Positions 1 through 10,836 of a stretch of DNA of 55,000 nucleotides are shown here, one piece after another; position 1 is the stretch's first letter; each line of letters begins with the position of its first letter. Both the position numbers and the translations under genes were made by a program. Source of the stretch: Bigelowiella natans CCMP2755. Taxonomy: Eukaryota; Cercozoa; Chlorarachniophyceae. The stretch spans positions 1-55,000 of the forward strand of contig ADNK01002807.1 in NCBI GenBank assembly GCA_000320545.1, given 5' to 3'. The notes beneath the pieces were generated by a model. That model searched no databases. It worked only from the letters and a program-made list of their open reading frames with translations, and had not been told where the DNA came from.

Positions 1-740
1 GGTTCTGGTCATCATGAAGATGACAGTTACTGCTACATCCTAATTCTTTCCGAATAATAATACTAATGTGCTCATCTCTTCTTGCACCAAGCAGCTATGA
101 TGACACATAATCACTATCATCATGCCCTCCTCTGTCACCACCATCATCGTTACAACTGCCGCTACTGCTCTCTTTGGCCATTCCATTTCAAACTTATCAC
201 ACTTCTCCTCTTCCCACCCCCCCCTCTTTTCATTTTTTCGTTTTTTCCACTCACTAATGATGTGCTCATGGAACAGCAGCATCATCATCATCATCATCAT
301 CATCTGAATACAAATATACTAAAGCTGCGATCATTACCCTCATTGTACAGGGAGATTCAAGTAACAGATACAATTATGACTCCTCGTTATATGATGAGCT
401 AATCTACGAGAAGCAGGTCGGTGATGACGATGATGATGGTGATGATGCTCTTTCTTGGATCATCAACGCGACAGACATGCAATGTGTCATCTTCCACCTC
501 CTCTTCTCCTCATCATCCTCCTCGTCCTCGTCGCCGTCGCTTTGATCTTATCTTTGATGTATGATTATCGTCATCATCATCGACAACAATAACAAACACA
601 GGATATGCTGATTCTTTTTGCTGCTGGTAATGACGGTGACTCCGGCTATGGCTCCCTCGGTTCTCAAGCGAACGCCAAGAACGTAAGCAAATGAAAGGAG
701 AGGAGAGGGGGGGGAGAAATGAATCCACTCGATATATCAT

Positions 741-778
<38 letters not shown>

Positions 779-937
779 GAATACTACGGAATAGGTTTTG
801 GTAGTCGGAGCTGCATCTCAGCCTATATCCTATGAGCTCAGCCACGCCCTCAATGTTACCTACCTCGCACATCGATACGAGATTTATCGAACACTTTGCG
901 ACCCAACTGCCAAGGCATGGGAGGGGGTAAGCGGACG

Positions 938-982
<45 letters not shown>

Positions 983-1082
983 TAGCGGAGAAGCGACCCA
1001 GCCATATCTCTCTCTTTTTATTTTCCCCTCTCCCCCCCCCTTCCCTCTTCTCTCTCTCTTTACCTCTCTCCCTCTCAGTGGT

Positions 1083-1143
<61 letters not shown>

Positions 1144-3211
1144 CGTGCTGACGTATCTGTATTCGTATGATTCCTACCAAGATAATACCACCATCTGAAT
1201 CGCAATATTGTAGGGTCGATTGCTCTCGGATCTTAATCGTATCGTGGCTGGAGTGTGTGCAAGAAAGAGGGAAGGGAGGGGGGGGGAGCTTCCGCCGACA
1301 GCACCCTACTTTCCTACCATTAACGATGCAAAAGACTACTACTGTCCCAAGATATCAAACGATAGTACATGGCACGATTTTGTGTGTAGAGTTTACAAAT
1401 TCAACTTCACCGCAACGGATGATGATGATGAGAGGGAGGACTGCCGGGAGGGCATCTTGAGGCTATCATACATAGGATATGGAAAGGCCTTGCCATTCCC
1501 ATCCGCGTGTGCATCTCACTCTAGAGACCGATTAGTGCGCGGCTACCATGAAGATACTATCGGCGAAAGGTTGTTGTTGATGATGATGGTGATGATTAGA
1601 GGACAATGTCGGTGTGCCAATGTCGATGATGTTGTTATTGTTGTTGTTGTTGTTGTTGTTGATGATGATGATGATGATGATGATAGTGAACATCCTACAA
1701 ATATATTGAGATCTGAGTATGTGTGTGTGTTATTATATGTGTTTGATGGAAAATGTTCTCTTCCTCCCTACTTCTAGACGAATGGCATACTTCTCCTCAC
1801 GAGGGCCAACACATGATGGACGGATCAAACCTGACGTAACGGCGCCTGGCTACTACGTTGTCAGCTCACGTGCTGATGCTGATACGACAACCGATCAGTG
1901 TGGCAATCCACTGGAAGACGCGCCCTCTTCTTCATCATCATCATCCTCCTCCTCATCATCATCATCGCCATCGATGATCGAGCCAGGTTTATTGACGATG
2001 GCCGGTACCTCCATGGCTACACCCATCACAGCGGGGTCTCTAGCTCTGATCCGGCAGTACTACGTGGAGGGTTATCACGTCAAAGGGGCGAGAAACATGT
2101 CAAACGGGATCAATCCCTCTGCTGCCCTTCTCAAGGCCACGGTGACGATAAAATTAGGGATAGGAAGTAGAAGAGAGGGGAAATCGAAGGGTAAGAAATA
2201 GGTCGGGGAGGGGCTGCGGAAGATGCACGTGTGATGGGCAGTGATAGTTGTGTTTAAAATTGGGGTGGGGGGCGGGGGGTGTAGAGGGTGAATCAGTAAG
2301 ATGACACCCAGGTTACTTCTGTGAATAGCAGCATCAGCAACGTAAATATTTGCAGCTTCCCCTCGTCCTCCTCCTCCTCCTCCTCCTCCTCCTCCTCCTC
2401 CTCTACCCTCTTCTTGTTATCTATATAAGTAGCAGTTAGTCCTGTCATCCGAAAAACCACATCTCACCACCACCACCACCACTACCAACAACAACAACAA
2501 CAATACTCACAGGTAATAGCATCTTCAGTTTCAGTGGAGGGAAGTATTCAATACTTCCACCGTGCACACAACAACACATGCCAGCAGCACCACGGCGGCT
2601 CATGCCCTCCCCTCCCACATGAAGGCACCTGTCCTCTCTCAGACGTCTTCTGCCCCTCTCCTACTGCTGCAGACTCCTTAGCCTCGCGTGAGCTCTGGAT
2701 GGCAGGGGGCTATGGATTCGTGCATCTTCCTTCCATTCTTTGGTTTGCATCTGATAAGGACGGGACCACCAACAGTAGCTCATCATCATCTTCGTCGTCG
2801 TCTCCTCCCCACCGTAGAATGAGCATCGTGCAGGATTCTGATATCTTCCTTGGGAATCAAGATTCGGTGGTTCTCACGCTGGACTTCTCCGATCGAGGAA
2901 GAAGAAGAAGAAGCAACAACAAAACAAGCAGCACCAACCATGACGATTCCTCTCCAACCTCGACGACGACGACGCCATCATTTAGAGCTGCTCCCATGCG
3001 TGTGGTACTAGCATGGAGCGATCCTCCTGCTAGCCCAGCTGCTTCCAAGGCACTTGTCAACGATCTTGATCTTGAGCTCATCTGTAGGAGGGGGGCTGCT
3101 GCTGATGATGACGATGATGATGATGCGGTAGATCAATCGTTCGTAGAAGCTTTTATTAAATTGGGAGCCCTGTAGTGATAATTCACGCGAAACACTGCAT
3201 AATCATTGGCG

Positions 3212-3250
<39 letters not shown>

Positions 3251-4316
3251 CGCGCGCGCACGTTTATTTATGATTTCTGTGTATTATTTATGTATGTGTG
3301 GGAAAAGGCCGAACCAACAACACAAATGGGGAATGGAGCTTACCAGAGGAGGCGAGGAGGTCTTCCTAGTCGGGATTCTAGAAACAACGTTGAAGTAGTC
3401 GACTCCGCATCTGCTATAGGCAAAGGTGATGTTTGCACGGTGACAGTCAAGGCAGCTTCAGTTAACGTTGGAAAGCAGAACTTCGCTTTGGTAGTTCTCA
3501 GCAGCCCTTTCTTTACTTCAAAGGTAGCAACAACTCAAACTTGGTCACAGTTGTTATCATGCTGACATCGCTATATTAATAATAATAATCATCATCATTA
3601 TAATTATTATCATCATTTTCAATAGAAACAGTAGCAGAATCGATGAGAAACGTATGATAGTGGTTGATGGTGAGATATTTCAATCATCATCAGCAGCATC
3701 ATCTTCATCGTCGTTGTCATTGCCATAGCCACCTCTCCCTAATGAGTTAATCGTACTTCGAGCTACTTCTTCTCACCAATCATCTAAATATCATCATTCT
3801 ACTGCTGCTACTACTATTTCTCTTTGGAAGATCTCCGTGAATCGCGTACAGGGCTCATCACAAACGTCCCTAAGTGCAGCCGAAATCACCGCCATAGCCC
3901 TGGGTGTGTTGGGCGCCATTGGAATGCTAATAAGGTAGTGAATAACGAATGAGCTCTCACCACCATCCTCATCGCAACACTATTTGCTTTTCCCCGACGA
4001 TTATGGTCCTGTTGTGGAATAATCGATGATTTGCTCTGGGTTATACTCGATGTATTATCAACCAGCTTACATCGGTGCTGGCAAGCGCGAGTTGAAGAAA
4101 GTCGAAGAGCTGAGATAGCCATGCATGAGATACTACCGTCCATGGAGGTTTATTATTTACCATGCCAATATAAACGTACTGACAGCCAACAACCGGAATA
4201 AATCGCACCATGCTTTCTAACAGGGAGCGTTTGGAATCGGGTCTGAAGAGGAGGAGGATGTATTTTCAATAGAAGACCTTGACGGCGGCCATGACGAAAT
4301 TGCTATCTCTGACTAG
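1..4316 (+). CDS. Subtilisin-like serine protease (peptidase S8), C-terminally membrane-anchored; 5' end outside window
   Basis: Secreted or surface endopeptidase of the subtilase family. Supported exons: 351-416; 602-682 (LFAAGNDG, oxyanion Asn); 795-926 (AKN|VLVVGAAS); 1214-1569; 1778 to about 2143 (FSSRGPT, KPDVTAPG, and the catalytic Ser in GTSMATP); about 2534-3100 (beta domain with VVLAWSDPPASP and ALVNDLDLEL); an exon near 3320-3520 (NNVEVV, TVTVKAASVN, QNFALVV); 3852-3934; about 4062-4143; and a last exon ending in TAG at 4314-4316. The catalytic Asp and His must lie upstream of the window. The 3852 exon encodes one hydrophobic helix (ITAIALGVLGAIGMLI). It is followed by a basic/charged tail and a very acidic end, so this looks like a type I membrane protein, unlike most soluble subtilases. 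Joins around 2144-2534 and 3100-3330 are not resolved. Introns carry (AT)n, (GT)n and (GA)n. Confidence 0.9.
744..1141. repeat. Compound microsatellites in subtilase introns: (AT)n, (AT)n, (GT)n(GA)n
   Basis: (AT)n at about 744-776 and about 940-976, then (GT)n running into (GA)n at about 1080-1141. The first lies in the intron at 683-794 and the others in the intron at 927-1213. Confidence 0.9.
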
Positions 4317-4367
4317 CTGATAATGGCGAACAAGATGAAGATGCTACATCTTTATAGACAATGCTGC

Positions 4368-4373
4368 AATAAA
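4368..4373 (+). terminator. Candidate polyadenylation signal AATAAA of the subtilase gene
   Basis: AATAAA lies 52 bases after the subtilase stop codon, a usual distance for a eukaryotic poly(A) signal. A similar AATAAA follows the JmjC gene at 51102-51107. Other genes here show no clear copy, so its use is unproven. Confidence 0.35.
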
Positions 4374-4566
4374 TGAGCAAGGAATAATAATATAAACGTC
4401 ACGTAGCTATGTTGTCGTGTGTCTGCCATGCTAGCATGCCTAGATGCATGCGTCAACACCAATGATGCAATGTATAATGGATAAGTACAACGTGGCTCTT
4501 TGCACGATGCATATCACATGTGACATGCAACCACACCAAGCATACACATCTAGACATGCTAGCATG

Positions 4567-4634
4567 TGCATAGCTACACCAGGATGACCATTGAAAATAA
4601 GATTTGATAATGTCATCACATCCGTCTCACGTGT
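4567..4634 (+). repeat. Dispersed intergenic repeat, copy 1
   Basis: The stretch starting GCATAGCTACACCAGGATGA is similar to the stretch at about 52739-52801 (GCATGGCTGCACTAGGATGA). About 22 of the first 27 bases match, and a shared CATCCGTCTCA / CATTCGTCTCA block follows. Both copies lie in convergent islands in the same orientation, about 48 kb apart. This is probably a decayed mobile element or shared structural motif. Confidence 0.55.
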
Positions 4635-4769
4635 GCGTGCATGCTAGCATGTGTTCATGTGCAGCAGCTGCGTGTGTACATTCATCAGCACTTGTGTGCA
4701 TGAGCTAAACGGATGTAGTACATTATTTAATTTTCATTTTTACTGCGCGCGACTTTGTAGACCACTAGA

Positions 4770-5199
4770 CTATGCTAGCATAGAGAGTTGATGACGGATC
4801 AGCAGCCCTCATTCCCTCTGATCCTGAGCAATAGCGACTTTGCAATGTACCAGCACCACGAATTTTCATTTTTTTTTCAAGCGGACTTCGACATTCGCTT
4901 CTCCTGCGCCTCCGTAGCTTGAAGTTTTGGGGGACTTGTGCAAGCATTTTTGCATCACATGCATATGAAACGAGAGTTCCCGCCACACTTTCATGAAAAT
5001 TCAATTTGTCTCAGCTCTTTCAATTTTCAAAGCCTGTGTTGTCCCACAAAGATGGACAATCAGCAGATGCAGAGCAAGCGGCGAATGCCGAAGTCCGCAT
5101 GAAAAAAGAGTTGAAATTGAACGTGCTGGATTTTTCATGGAAAGTCGTTATCTACAAAAATGGGGCCTGCTGATCCGTCATCAACTCATACTAGCATAG
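4770..5199. mobile_element. MITE-like foldback element with target-site duplication
   Basis: The left end (CTATGCTAGCATAGAGAG, then TTGATGACGGATCAGCAG) is the inverse of the right end (CTGCTGATCCGTCATCAA, then CTCATACTAGCATAG), apart from a few mismatches and a small gap. Similarity extends inward: the left arm's GCGGACTTCGACATTCGC pairs with GCGAATGCCGAAGTCCGC near 5090. The element is flanked by CTAGA at 4765-4769 and again at 5200-5204, which looks like a 5-bp target-site duplication. It has no transposase frame, so it would be a non-autonomous element of about 430 bp. Confidence 0.75.
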
Positions 5200-5740
5200 C
5201 TAGATAGCATACGCTTTGCTGTATGTAGGATCGAGCGATCAACAAATGAGGCAAATAAAAGATCAGCAGGTAAGCATTCAGTATTGCGGTGCTTGGTTGA
5301 GCCCACCGCGCGTATATGAGCAAGGAGGAAGCGACTGGGCACATGCCTGTGCGCTTGCGCATATAGTGCCAAGCTAGCAAGCATCGCTCTAGGCGATGGC
5401 ATAGCGTTTGGCGTGTTAGCATGCACTACTAGACTAGTTGCTTACATGGACCAACAACGCGCTCGCTGAACATGCAATCACTAAAAGCGTGAAGGCTAAT
5501 GAATGCTATTGGTATCGCACATGTACGAACGTATCAATATCACATTTTGGTGGAAAAAGTGAGATATTGGTATTTACATGTGTACGTAAGTTAGCAGGCA
5601 ACACAACTAACACAGCGCAAGCATAATTGTTTCGTCCGTCGTCGATCTGCATCGTCATCCACCAATAAGTTAACGTTGGCTTAGGCCGTTCATTAGCCGT
5701 ATCAGGCTACTGACATACCTTCTCATTGATAATATTGTAT

Positions 5741-6693
5741 TTAAACTTTTCTTTTTTCATCATCATTAGATTTTTTTGGTTGGTCGTACTCCTCCTCTCG
5801 AAGATCTGTGTCCTTGAGATCCTCACGATGTGGTAGCAAATTTCCATCTGTTATTTTTGGATCTAATATCCTATCGATGTCGTCGAGAGGGCAGAATTTC
5901 AAAAAGGTTGCATAAATGCTCACACAAAGGAGTAAAAGGCCTTTAATCTCATATTGGTCGGCGGCCTGAAGATAACAACTAATTAGGCAGCGTTATACAT
6001 TCGTCTGCGAAGATAAAAACATCTAGATATTCAATGAATGTATGTATGTGTGCGTGCAAGAGCTGAGAAGGAAGCCTTATGATAAGTGCAAATCACTTTA
6101 CGATTGTGGGGCGACACCTTTGTAAGTTTTGCAAGCTCGATTCGATTCTTTGCGATATTCCACATAAAGTCTGCATGCCACCCGTGTCCTGGGCCACATA
6201 TTTTGACCCAGATTTCCTTCAACTCTTTGCCAGAATTCTCATGAATCTTCAGGGGCGAATCGATTTTGATGGTCTCTTCCCCCTCACACTTTTTCATGTA
6301 GGCTACAATGCGCTCGAGCGTTTTTGAGGGACAGTCAAACGTGATTTCCCTGTGGGATGTATCGTCTTCTTCAAAGGCCACTTTTATGACATTCGATATC
6401 GTCGCGTGTTTGATAGGCAATTTGAACCTATGTTTCTCATTTGACACCAGTGTAATCTGCATCGTCGCTTTCTCGTCAGTCTCGTTAAGTTCATTGTCGA
6501 GCCCTTCCTATGAATGACAAGGAATGAATGTCTTCGCTTCCTATTCGTGTCGTGATCAGGGAAGAAGTTGTCGTGTAAAGTAACACCCCCACAGCCATTT
6601 TTTAATCACTAATTCATCTATTTCCCCCATAATATAATCTTTTACTCTCACCGTCTCCATTCTTCCTGGCACTAATTTCTTCTTATGTTCCAT
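5741..6693 (-). CDS. Divergent Skp1-like protein (SCF ubiquitin ligase adaptor fold)
   Basis: Probably links F-box proteins to cullin in a ubiquitin ligase, judged by its similarity to Skp1. The core exon is 6507-6118: ITLVSNEKHRFKLP is the Skp1 first strand with its usual 'new residue' pattern, followed by a BTB/POZ-like helix region. Exon 5965-5741 encodes AADQYEIKGLLLL, the Skp1 'AANYLDIKGLLDL' helix. The intron between them is 6117-5966, phase 0. The tail after the core (EEEYDQPKKSN...) departs from the canonical Skp1 ending, which normally finishes in WC. The simplest start is the ATG at 6462. A clean phase-0 intron (6651-6508) also joins an upstream exon (6780-6652) with an ATG at 6693, and that longer model is given here. 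The gene is short and diverged, so a specialised paralogue is possible. Confidence 0.7.
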
Positions 6694-7214
6694 GTTCTGC
6701 TCTATTCTTCTTGGAGGCAGTGCTTGATCTATGAAGCTATCCCCACTCTCCTTGCGTCCCTCAACAACTCGATGTTTTTCCTATATCATAGCACTCCTGC
6801 AGACAATTAGGACAAGAGGGGCGGAATGGTAGAGCCCCAAGATACCACGTACTTTGTCTGAGAACTAGAGAAATCATGGTGGAGGCTTTGTCGTATGATT
6901 GAAATACATGCCATATCGACGCAATTATTAATTTGGACTATGACGTAGGTTGTTTTGGTATGACGACAACCTAGATGGATATTATTTTTTAAAAGATTCC
7001 CAAGCTGGTTTGACGAACGAAGGGACATACCCGAAAGCCAATCGCGAAGGGGCGGAAGGTCACCTAAAGCCTTCAATCCCATATAGGATTCATCCATCAT
7101 TAGTTTTATCATCATACTGAGCGCTGATCTATGCGATCACGATGCTTGCACTTATCTCTCGTTCCGCTACACTTTCATAAGTTGTCCGTAATTGGATTAG
7201 GAGCTATCGTATCG
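6694..7214. promoter_or_regulatory. Divergent spacer between Skp1-like and C2H2 zinc-finger genes
   Basis: This separates two divergently transcribed genes. It contains an open minus-strand frame (7115-6807) and the 6780-6694 stretch that could be 5' exon sequence of the Skp1-like gene. Neither shows a recognisable family. An in-frame ATG at 7131 could be an earlier start for the + gene. No palindrome islands occur here. Confidence 0.4.
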
Positions 7215-8772
7215 ATGCGAAGCCAGCGTTCTTCTTCCTCACGCTCCTCCAGAGAAAGCCGATCGAGCTCTCATCAATGGGTAGTACCTTCTATTATGTC
7301 TTTAGTTTCTTGCGAATATATGAAGCTCGTTTGTTTGTTTTTTAAAATTCCCCTCTTCTGTACTCATCATCATCATCATCATCATCATCATCAATTCATT
7401 CATTCTTTGATCTCGTTATGTACACTTCCACAAGTCTGTGTACAATGCACCCTTACAACATCACTGGTGGTTGTCATTAGGTTGAGTCCAAGAAGCGTCA
7501 GTATAAGAAGAGGGGAAGAAAAAGGAAAAATCTCCAAATCGGGGAAGGACAGAAGTGGTTTTGCACTCCAGAGCCTGCTTATACACTACAGAAGGTATAT
7601 ATTATATGTCGCCTTTATCTTCAAAAACCGATTGTCAATTCGAGTTCATTTCCGTTTTATTCTTTGCGGATGAGGACTGTGTGATTATCCATATCATCAT
7701 AACCTATTTCACGATGACTGTCATCGTCAATGGTGGCCACCAGCATCTGCTACTACTGACTTACCCTCTACTTATCACTACGACCGCCAATCATCATCTT
7801 CTTCATTTAAAGTAGCGCCGGGATTATATGCCTAAATGGTTTTTTTGCCCGAAACATTGCTAGAATCATATGTACAAGTGCTTTCTGTGCGATCGGCTCA
7901 ACTGCGGAAACCTCACCGCGTTTTTATATCATTTGGAGGTAGTAGTGGACTATGCCCATAGTGCGTGTGTGATTGTGAAGCTATTTTTCCTTTGTCCTTC
8001 TCCTTCTCCCTTCTCCTTTCCTAACTGGTGTAATTACGTTATTTTGAGAAGAACAATCTCTCCTTTACTTACCAGGAACACCGGCTAAAGATTATAAGTG
8101 AAATGGCCTCGAAGGATTGGTTACGAGTTAACAAGGTAGAGTAATGACAGACCCTCCTACTATGAAATGCCGGCACAGCAACGATAATGTCGTCATCATT
8201 TTCATATGATCTACCATCTATTTAATAGCCATCACCCTCGTGTCTCCTAACTCCAGTGGCCTCACATCATCATCATCATCATCATCATCATATGTTTTAT
8301 TCTAGGCGTTCCTGGACACGCAATTGCGCAGTCGTGGACTGATTGAGATGCTTCACGAACAATTTGATCAAATGGAAGGGGGAGAAAGAGGAGGAGGTGG
8401 AGGAGGAGAAGGTAATAATATACTAAATTTCAACGTAAGTGTTAATAGAATCGTAGAGAAATTTTGGGCATGTTGTGTATCATCAATGCTGATCGCGACA
8501 CTTATTATTGCAAATATGAAGGAAGCTCAAAGAATGCCGACAACAAGGCTAACGATGATGATGGGGAAAGTGGACCTGTCTTCAATGCTGCTGCTACTAC
8601 TACTACTACTACTCCCGATCAAGAGGGCCCATCTGATAAGAAGGAGAAGAAGAAGAAGAAGAAGAAGAAAAGGAAGGGAAGAAGAACAACCATCATGCGG
8701 TCTGGAACAGTCTGCTGATATTGACAGTGATGATGATGATGATCAATGTATTTCTAGGCAACAAGATTTTCA

Positions 8773-8842
<70 letters not shown>

Positions 8843-9243
8843 TGCATCAACAACTTAGAACGGCGTCTGGATCAAGGCCTGACGATGACGATGGTGATGA
8901 CGATCATAATAATGAGAACAGGAAAACAAATAAACGGCGTAAAGCGGGGGAAAATATTAGTTCTGGAGAAGTCAATGAAGAGTACGATGAGAATGAAGAT
9001 GATAATAATGAGGAGGGGGGTGAGGAGCAAAAAGATGACGACGAGGAGGAATCGATTCTTTATGATGATGATAATGATGATGATGATGAAGATAATGAAA
9101 GTAGTAGTAGTGACAACGGCGATGATGAACTTCAAAGAAATAAAAAGAGAAATTCATCTGAGGAGACTGATGATGATGATAATGAAGAAGGGGATAACGA
9201 TGGTAGAGGCAGCACAAGAAGTGGGATTGTCGTTAAGGGATGA
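7215..9243 (+). CDS. C2H2 zinc-finger protein with RS-rich N-terminus and acidic C-terminus
   Basis: Probably a nuclear, nucleic-acid-binding protein; the family is not recognised. Seven exons join in phase: 7215-7280, 7481-7594, 7864-7938, 8076-8135, 8306-8411, 8522-8699 and 8859-9243, about 330 residues. The order is an Arg/Ser-rich start (MRSQRSSSSRSSRESRSSS), a basic patch (KKRQYKKRGRKRKN), one zinc finger, a Gly/Glu stretch, a Lys run, and a long Asp/Glu-rich tail with a basic island (NKRRKAGE). The finger reads CFLC-13 residues-H-3 residues-H and only appears once exons 3 and 4 are joined, which supports the splice model. Many triplet repeats are translated (poly-Thr, poly-Lys, poly-Asp). 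The acceptor of exon 6 (AATATGAAG) is weak. The start could instead be the in-frame ATG at 7131. No pathway can be inferred. Confidence 0.7.
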
Positions 9244-9499
9244 GTATCAACAATGCAAAAATGGTGGTTGTGGGGAGCATGCTAATGTTCCAGTAGCAGT
9301 ATCATTATAGTTGTACACTACCTGTTGTGTGTATAAATGTTATGCAGCTGCTCTAGTGCTGATTAGTCCCGATATTAAGCAGTAGCTACGTGTATATGCG
9401 GGCCCAGCGGCTTTTATTTAACCCGTGGCTACGGCCGCAATAGCGATCGAGCGCACTATCTGCGCTGTCTCTGTGCATGCTTGTTTAATAAATGCAAGG

Positions 9500-9538
<39 letters not shown>

Positions 9539-10084
9539 GTATTTATGTGAGAAATTGAGTAAGGGATACGAACCTCGGAAAACAGCTCGAGCAGTCTAGC
9601 TAGCTAGCGCAGTCAGCAGTAGCAATTGCGCTGATGATCGGTCGACGACCGAGCATGTCTACCATAGACGACATGCCGTACACTAGTACAGCTTGGCAAT
9701 GTGTGCAATCATGTACATACAGCGCTAATCTAGCACGGAATGCGCGCCCGCCCACTACACATATACATGTACAACACTACTACAAGACTATTATGCGGGT
9801 ACATTACTATACCTTTAGCATCGGATAAACAGCTGTCCATGCTGTCGCTGTGTTAGTAGTACAGTACTAGAGTAACGCATAGGAAAGTGTGCAGCGTTGA
9901 GACGTCATACAAGCTGTGCTTGCGCAGCTCATATTTCGAAATATACTTCAAATATCATCAATGACACTGCGCATGAAAGTTGCACATATCGTCGACACGG
10001 TTATCCAAGTTGTAATTGCAAGATGACACAACGAAACATTTCCTCCTTGCACGGTATACACAAAGGCGCGACACTCGCTCAAAG
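9244..10084. other. Convergent intergenic island B
   Basis: This lies between the 3' ends of the + zinc-finger gene and the - dehydrogenase gene. It contains CTAGCTAGCTAGCGC near 9596, GTCGACGACCGAGC near 9640, GTGCATGC near 9474 and an (AT)n tract at about 9502-9534. No conserved reading frame is visible. Confidence 0.65.
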
Positions 10085-10797
10085 TCAAAATTGTGCTGGC
10101 TGTTTATAGCGCCAAAATTGCCCTGTTACCCAAACCCTCCGCCTCACATTACTTTTAATGTCCATTCTCGTTGTAGCATCTCCTATTCCAAAGGTATTGG
10201 TAATGTTGTCCCGCTCGTCATTGTTTATGCTGTATGGAAACACACGTTGCATGAATACCATTTCATCAGCTCATCTCACGACGCAAACGAAGTAAAACAG
10301 AGAAAAAGATTAAAAAAACGGATTTCTTACCAGATATATGTTCGTAACAAGCATCAGAGGTACATTATATTTACACACATCGCACCAGTGAGACGATTGT
10401 ACATCATCTTATACTTACCATGGAGGTGAGAGAGCAAGCCACAGCACGTCCTCTGCGGCATCTTCCGGTGATTTTGCCTGATATTCTTGGCCCGCAGTTA
10501 TCTGAAACAAATCGTGATGATTTTCGTCATCATTGCAAACTCATCTGTCTCAGCCTGTTATCATTACCATATCTGTAGCCACATCTCCCGGACACACCGA
10601 GTTAATGATATAACGATTCGCGTTTTTGTCGCTGTTGCTCAATATTCTTGTGATAGCATTCACAGCAGCCTTCGACACGCTATAGAAGGGACTCTCACCG
10701 AATGCATACCTTCATAAGGATAAAAGTTCAGAAGAAGGAGAGAGAAGAAAAATAAGATGATGATGGCGAGGACAACGATAATAATAATAGTGATAAC

Positions 10798-10836
<39 letters not shown>

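Larger units (their letters stand above)
4317..5740. other. Convergent intergenic island A, palindrome-rich, non-coding
   Basis: This lies between the 3' ends of the + subtilase and the - Skp1-like gene. It is dense in self-complementary words: CATGCTAGCATG near 4428, 4555 and 4640, GATGCATGCG near 4444, CTATGCTAGCATAG at 4770. It lacks the long ATC/TAC microsatellites found in introns. Short open frames on both strands show no family resemblance and are shadows of the inverted repeat at 4770-5199. No gene seen. Confidence 0.7.

Noticed and set aside
40-402. Overlapping open frames on both strands at the left edge (His/Met-rich)
   Set aside because: They are translations of ATG/CAT repeats within subtilase introns and do not resemble proteins.
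8641-8672. Poly-Lys stretch as a nuclear localisation signal defining gene function
   Set aside because: It is encoded by a pure AAG repeat, so it may be repeat expansion and not a selected signal. It is noted but not used to assign function.
9634-10429. Several + strand frames of 60-140 codons downstream of the zinc-finger gene
   Set aside because: They overlap island B and the last exons of the - strand dehydrogenase and show no family motif.
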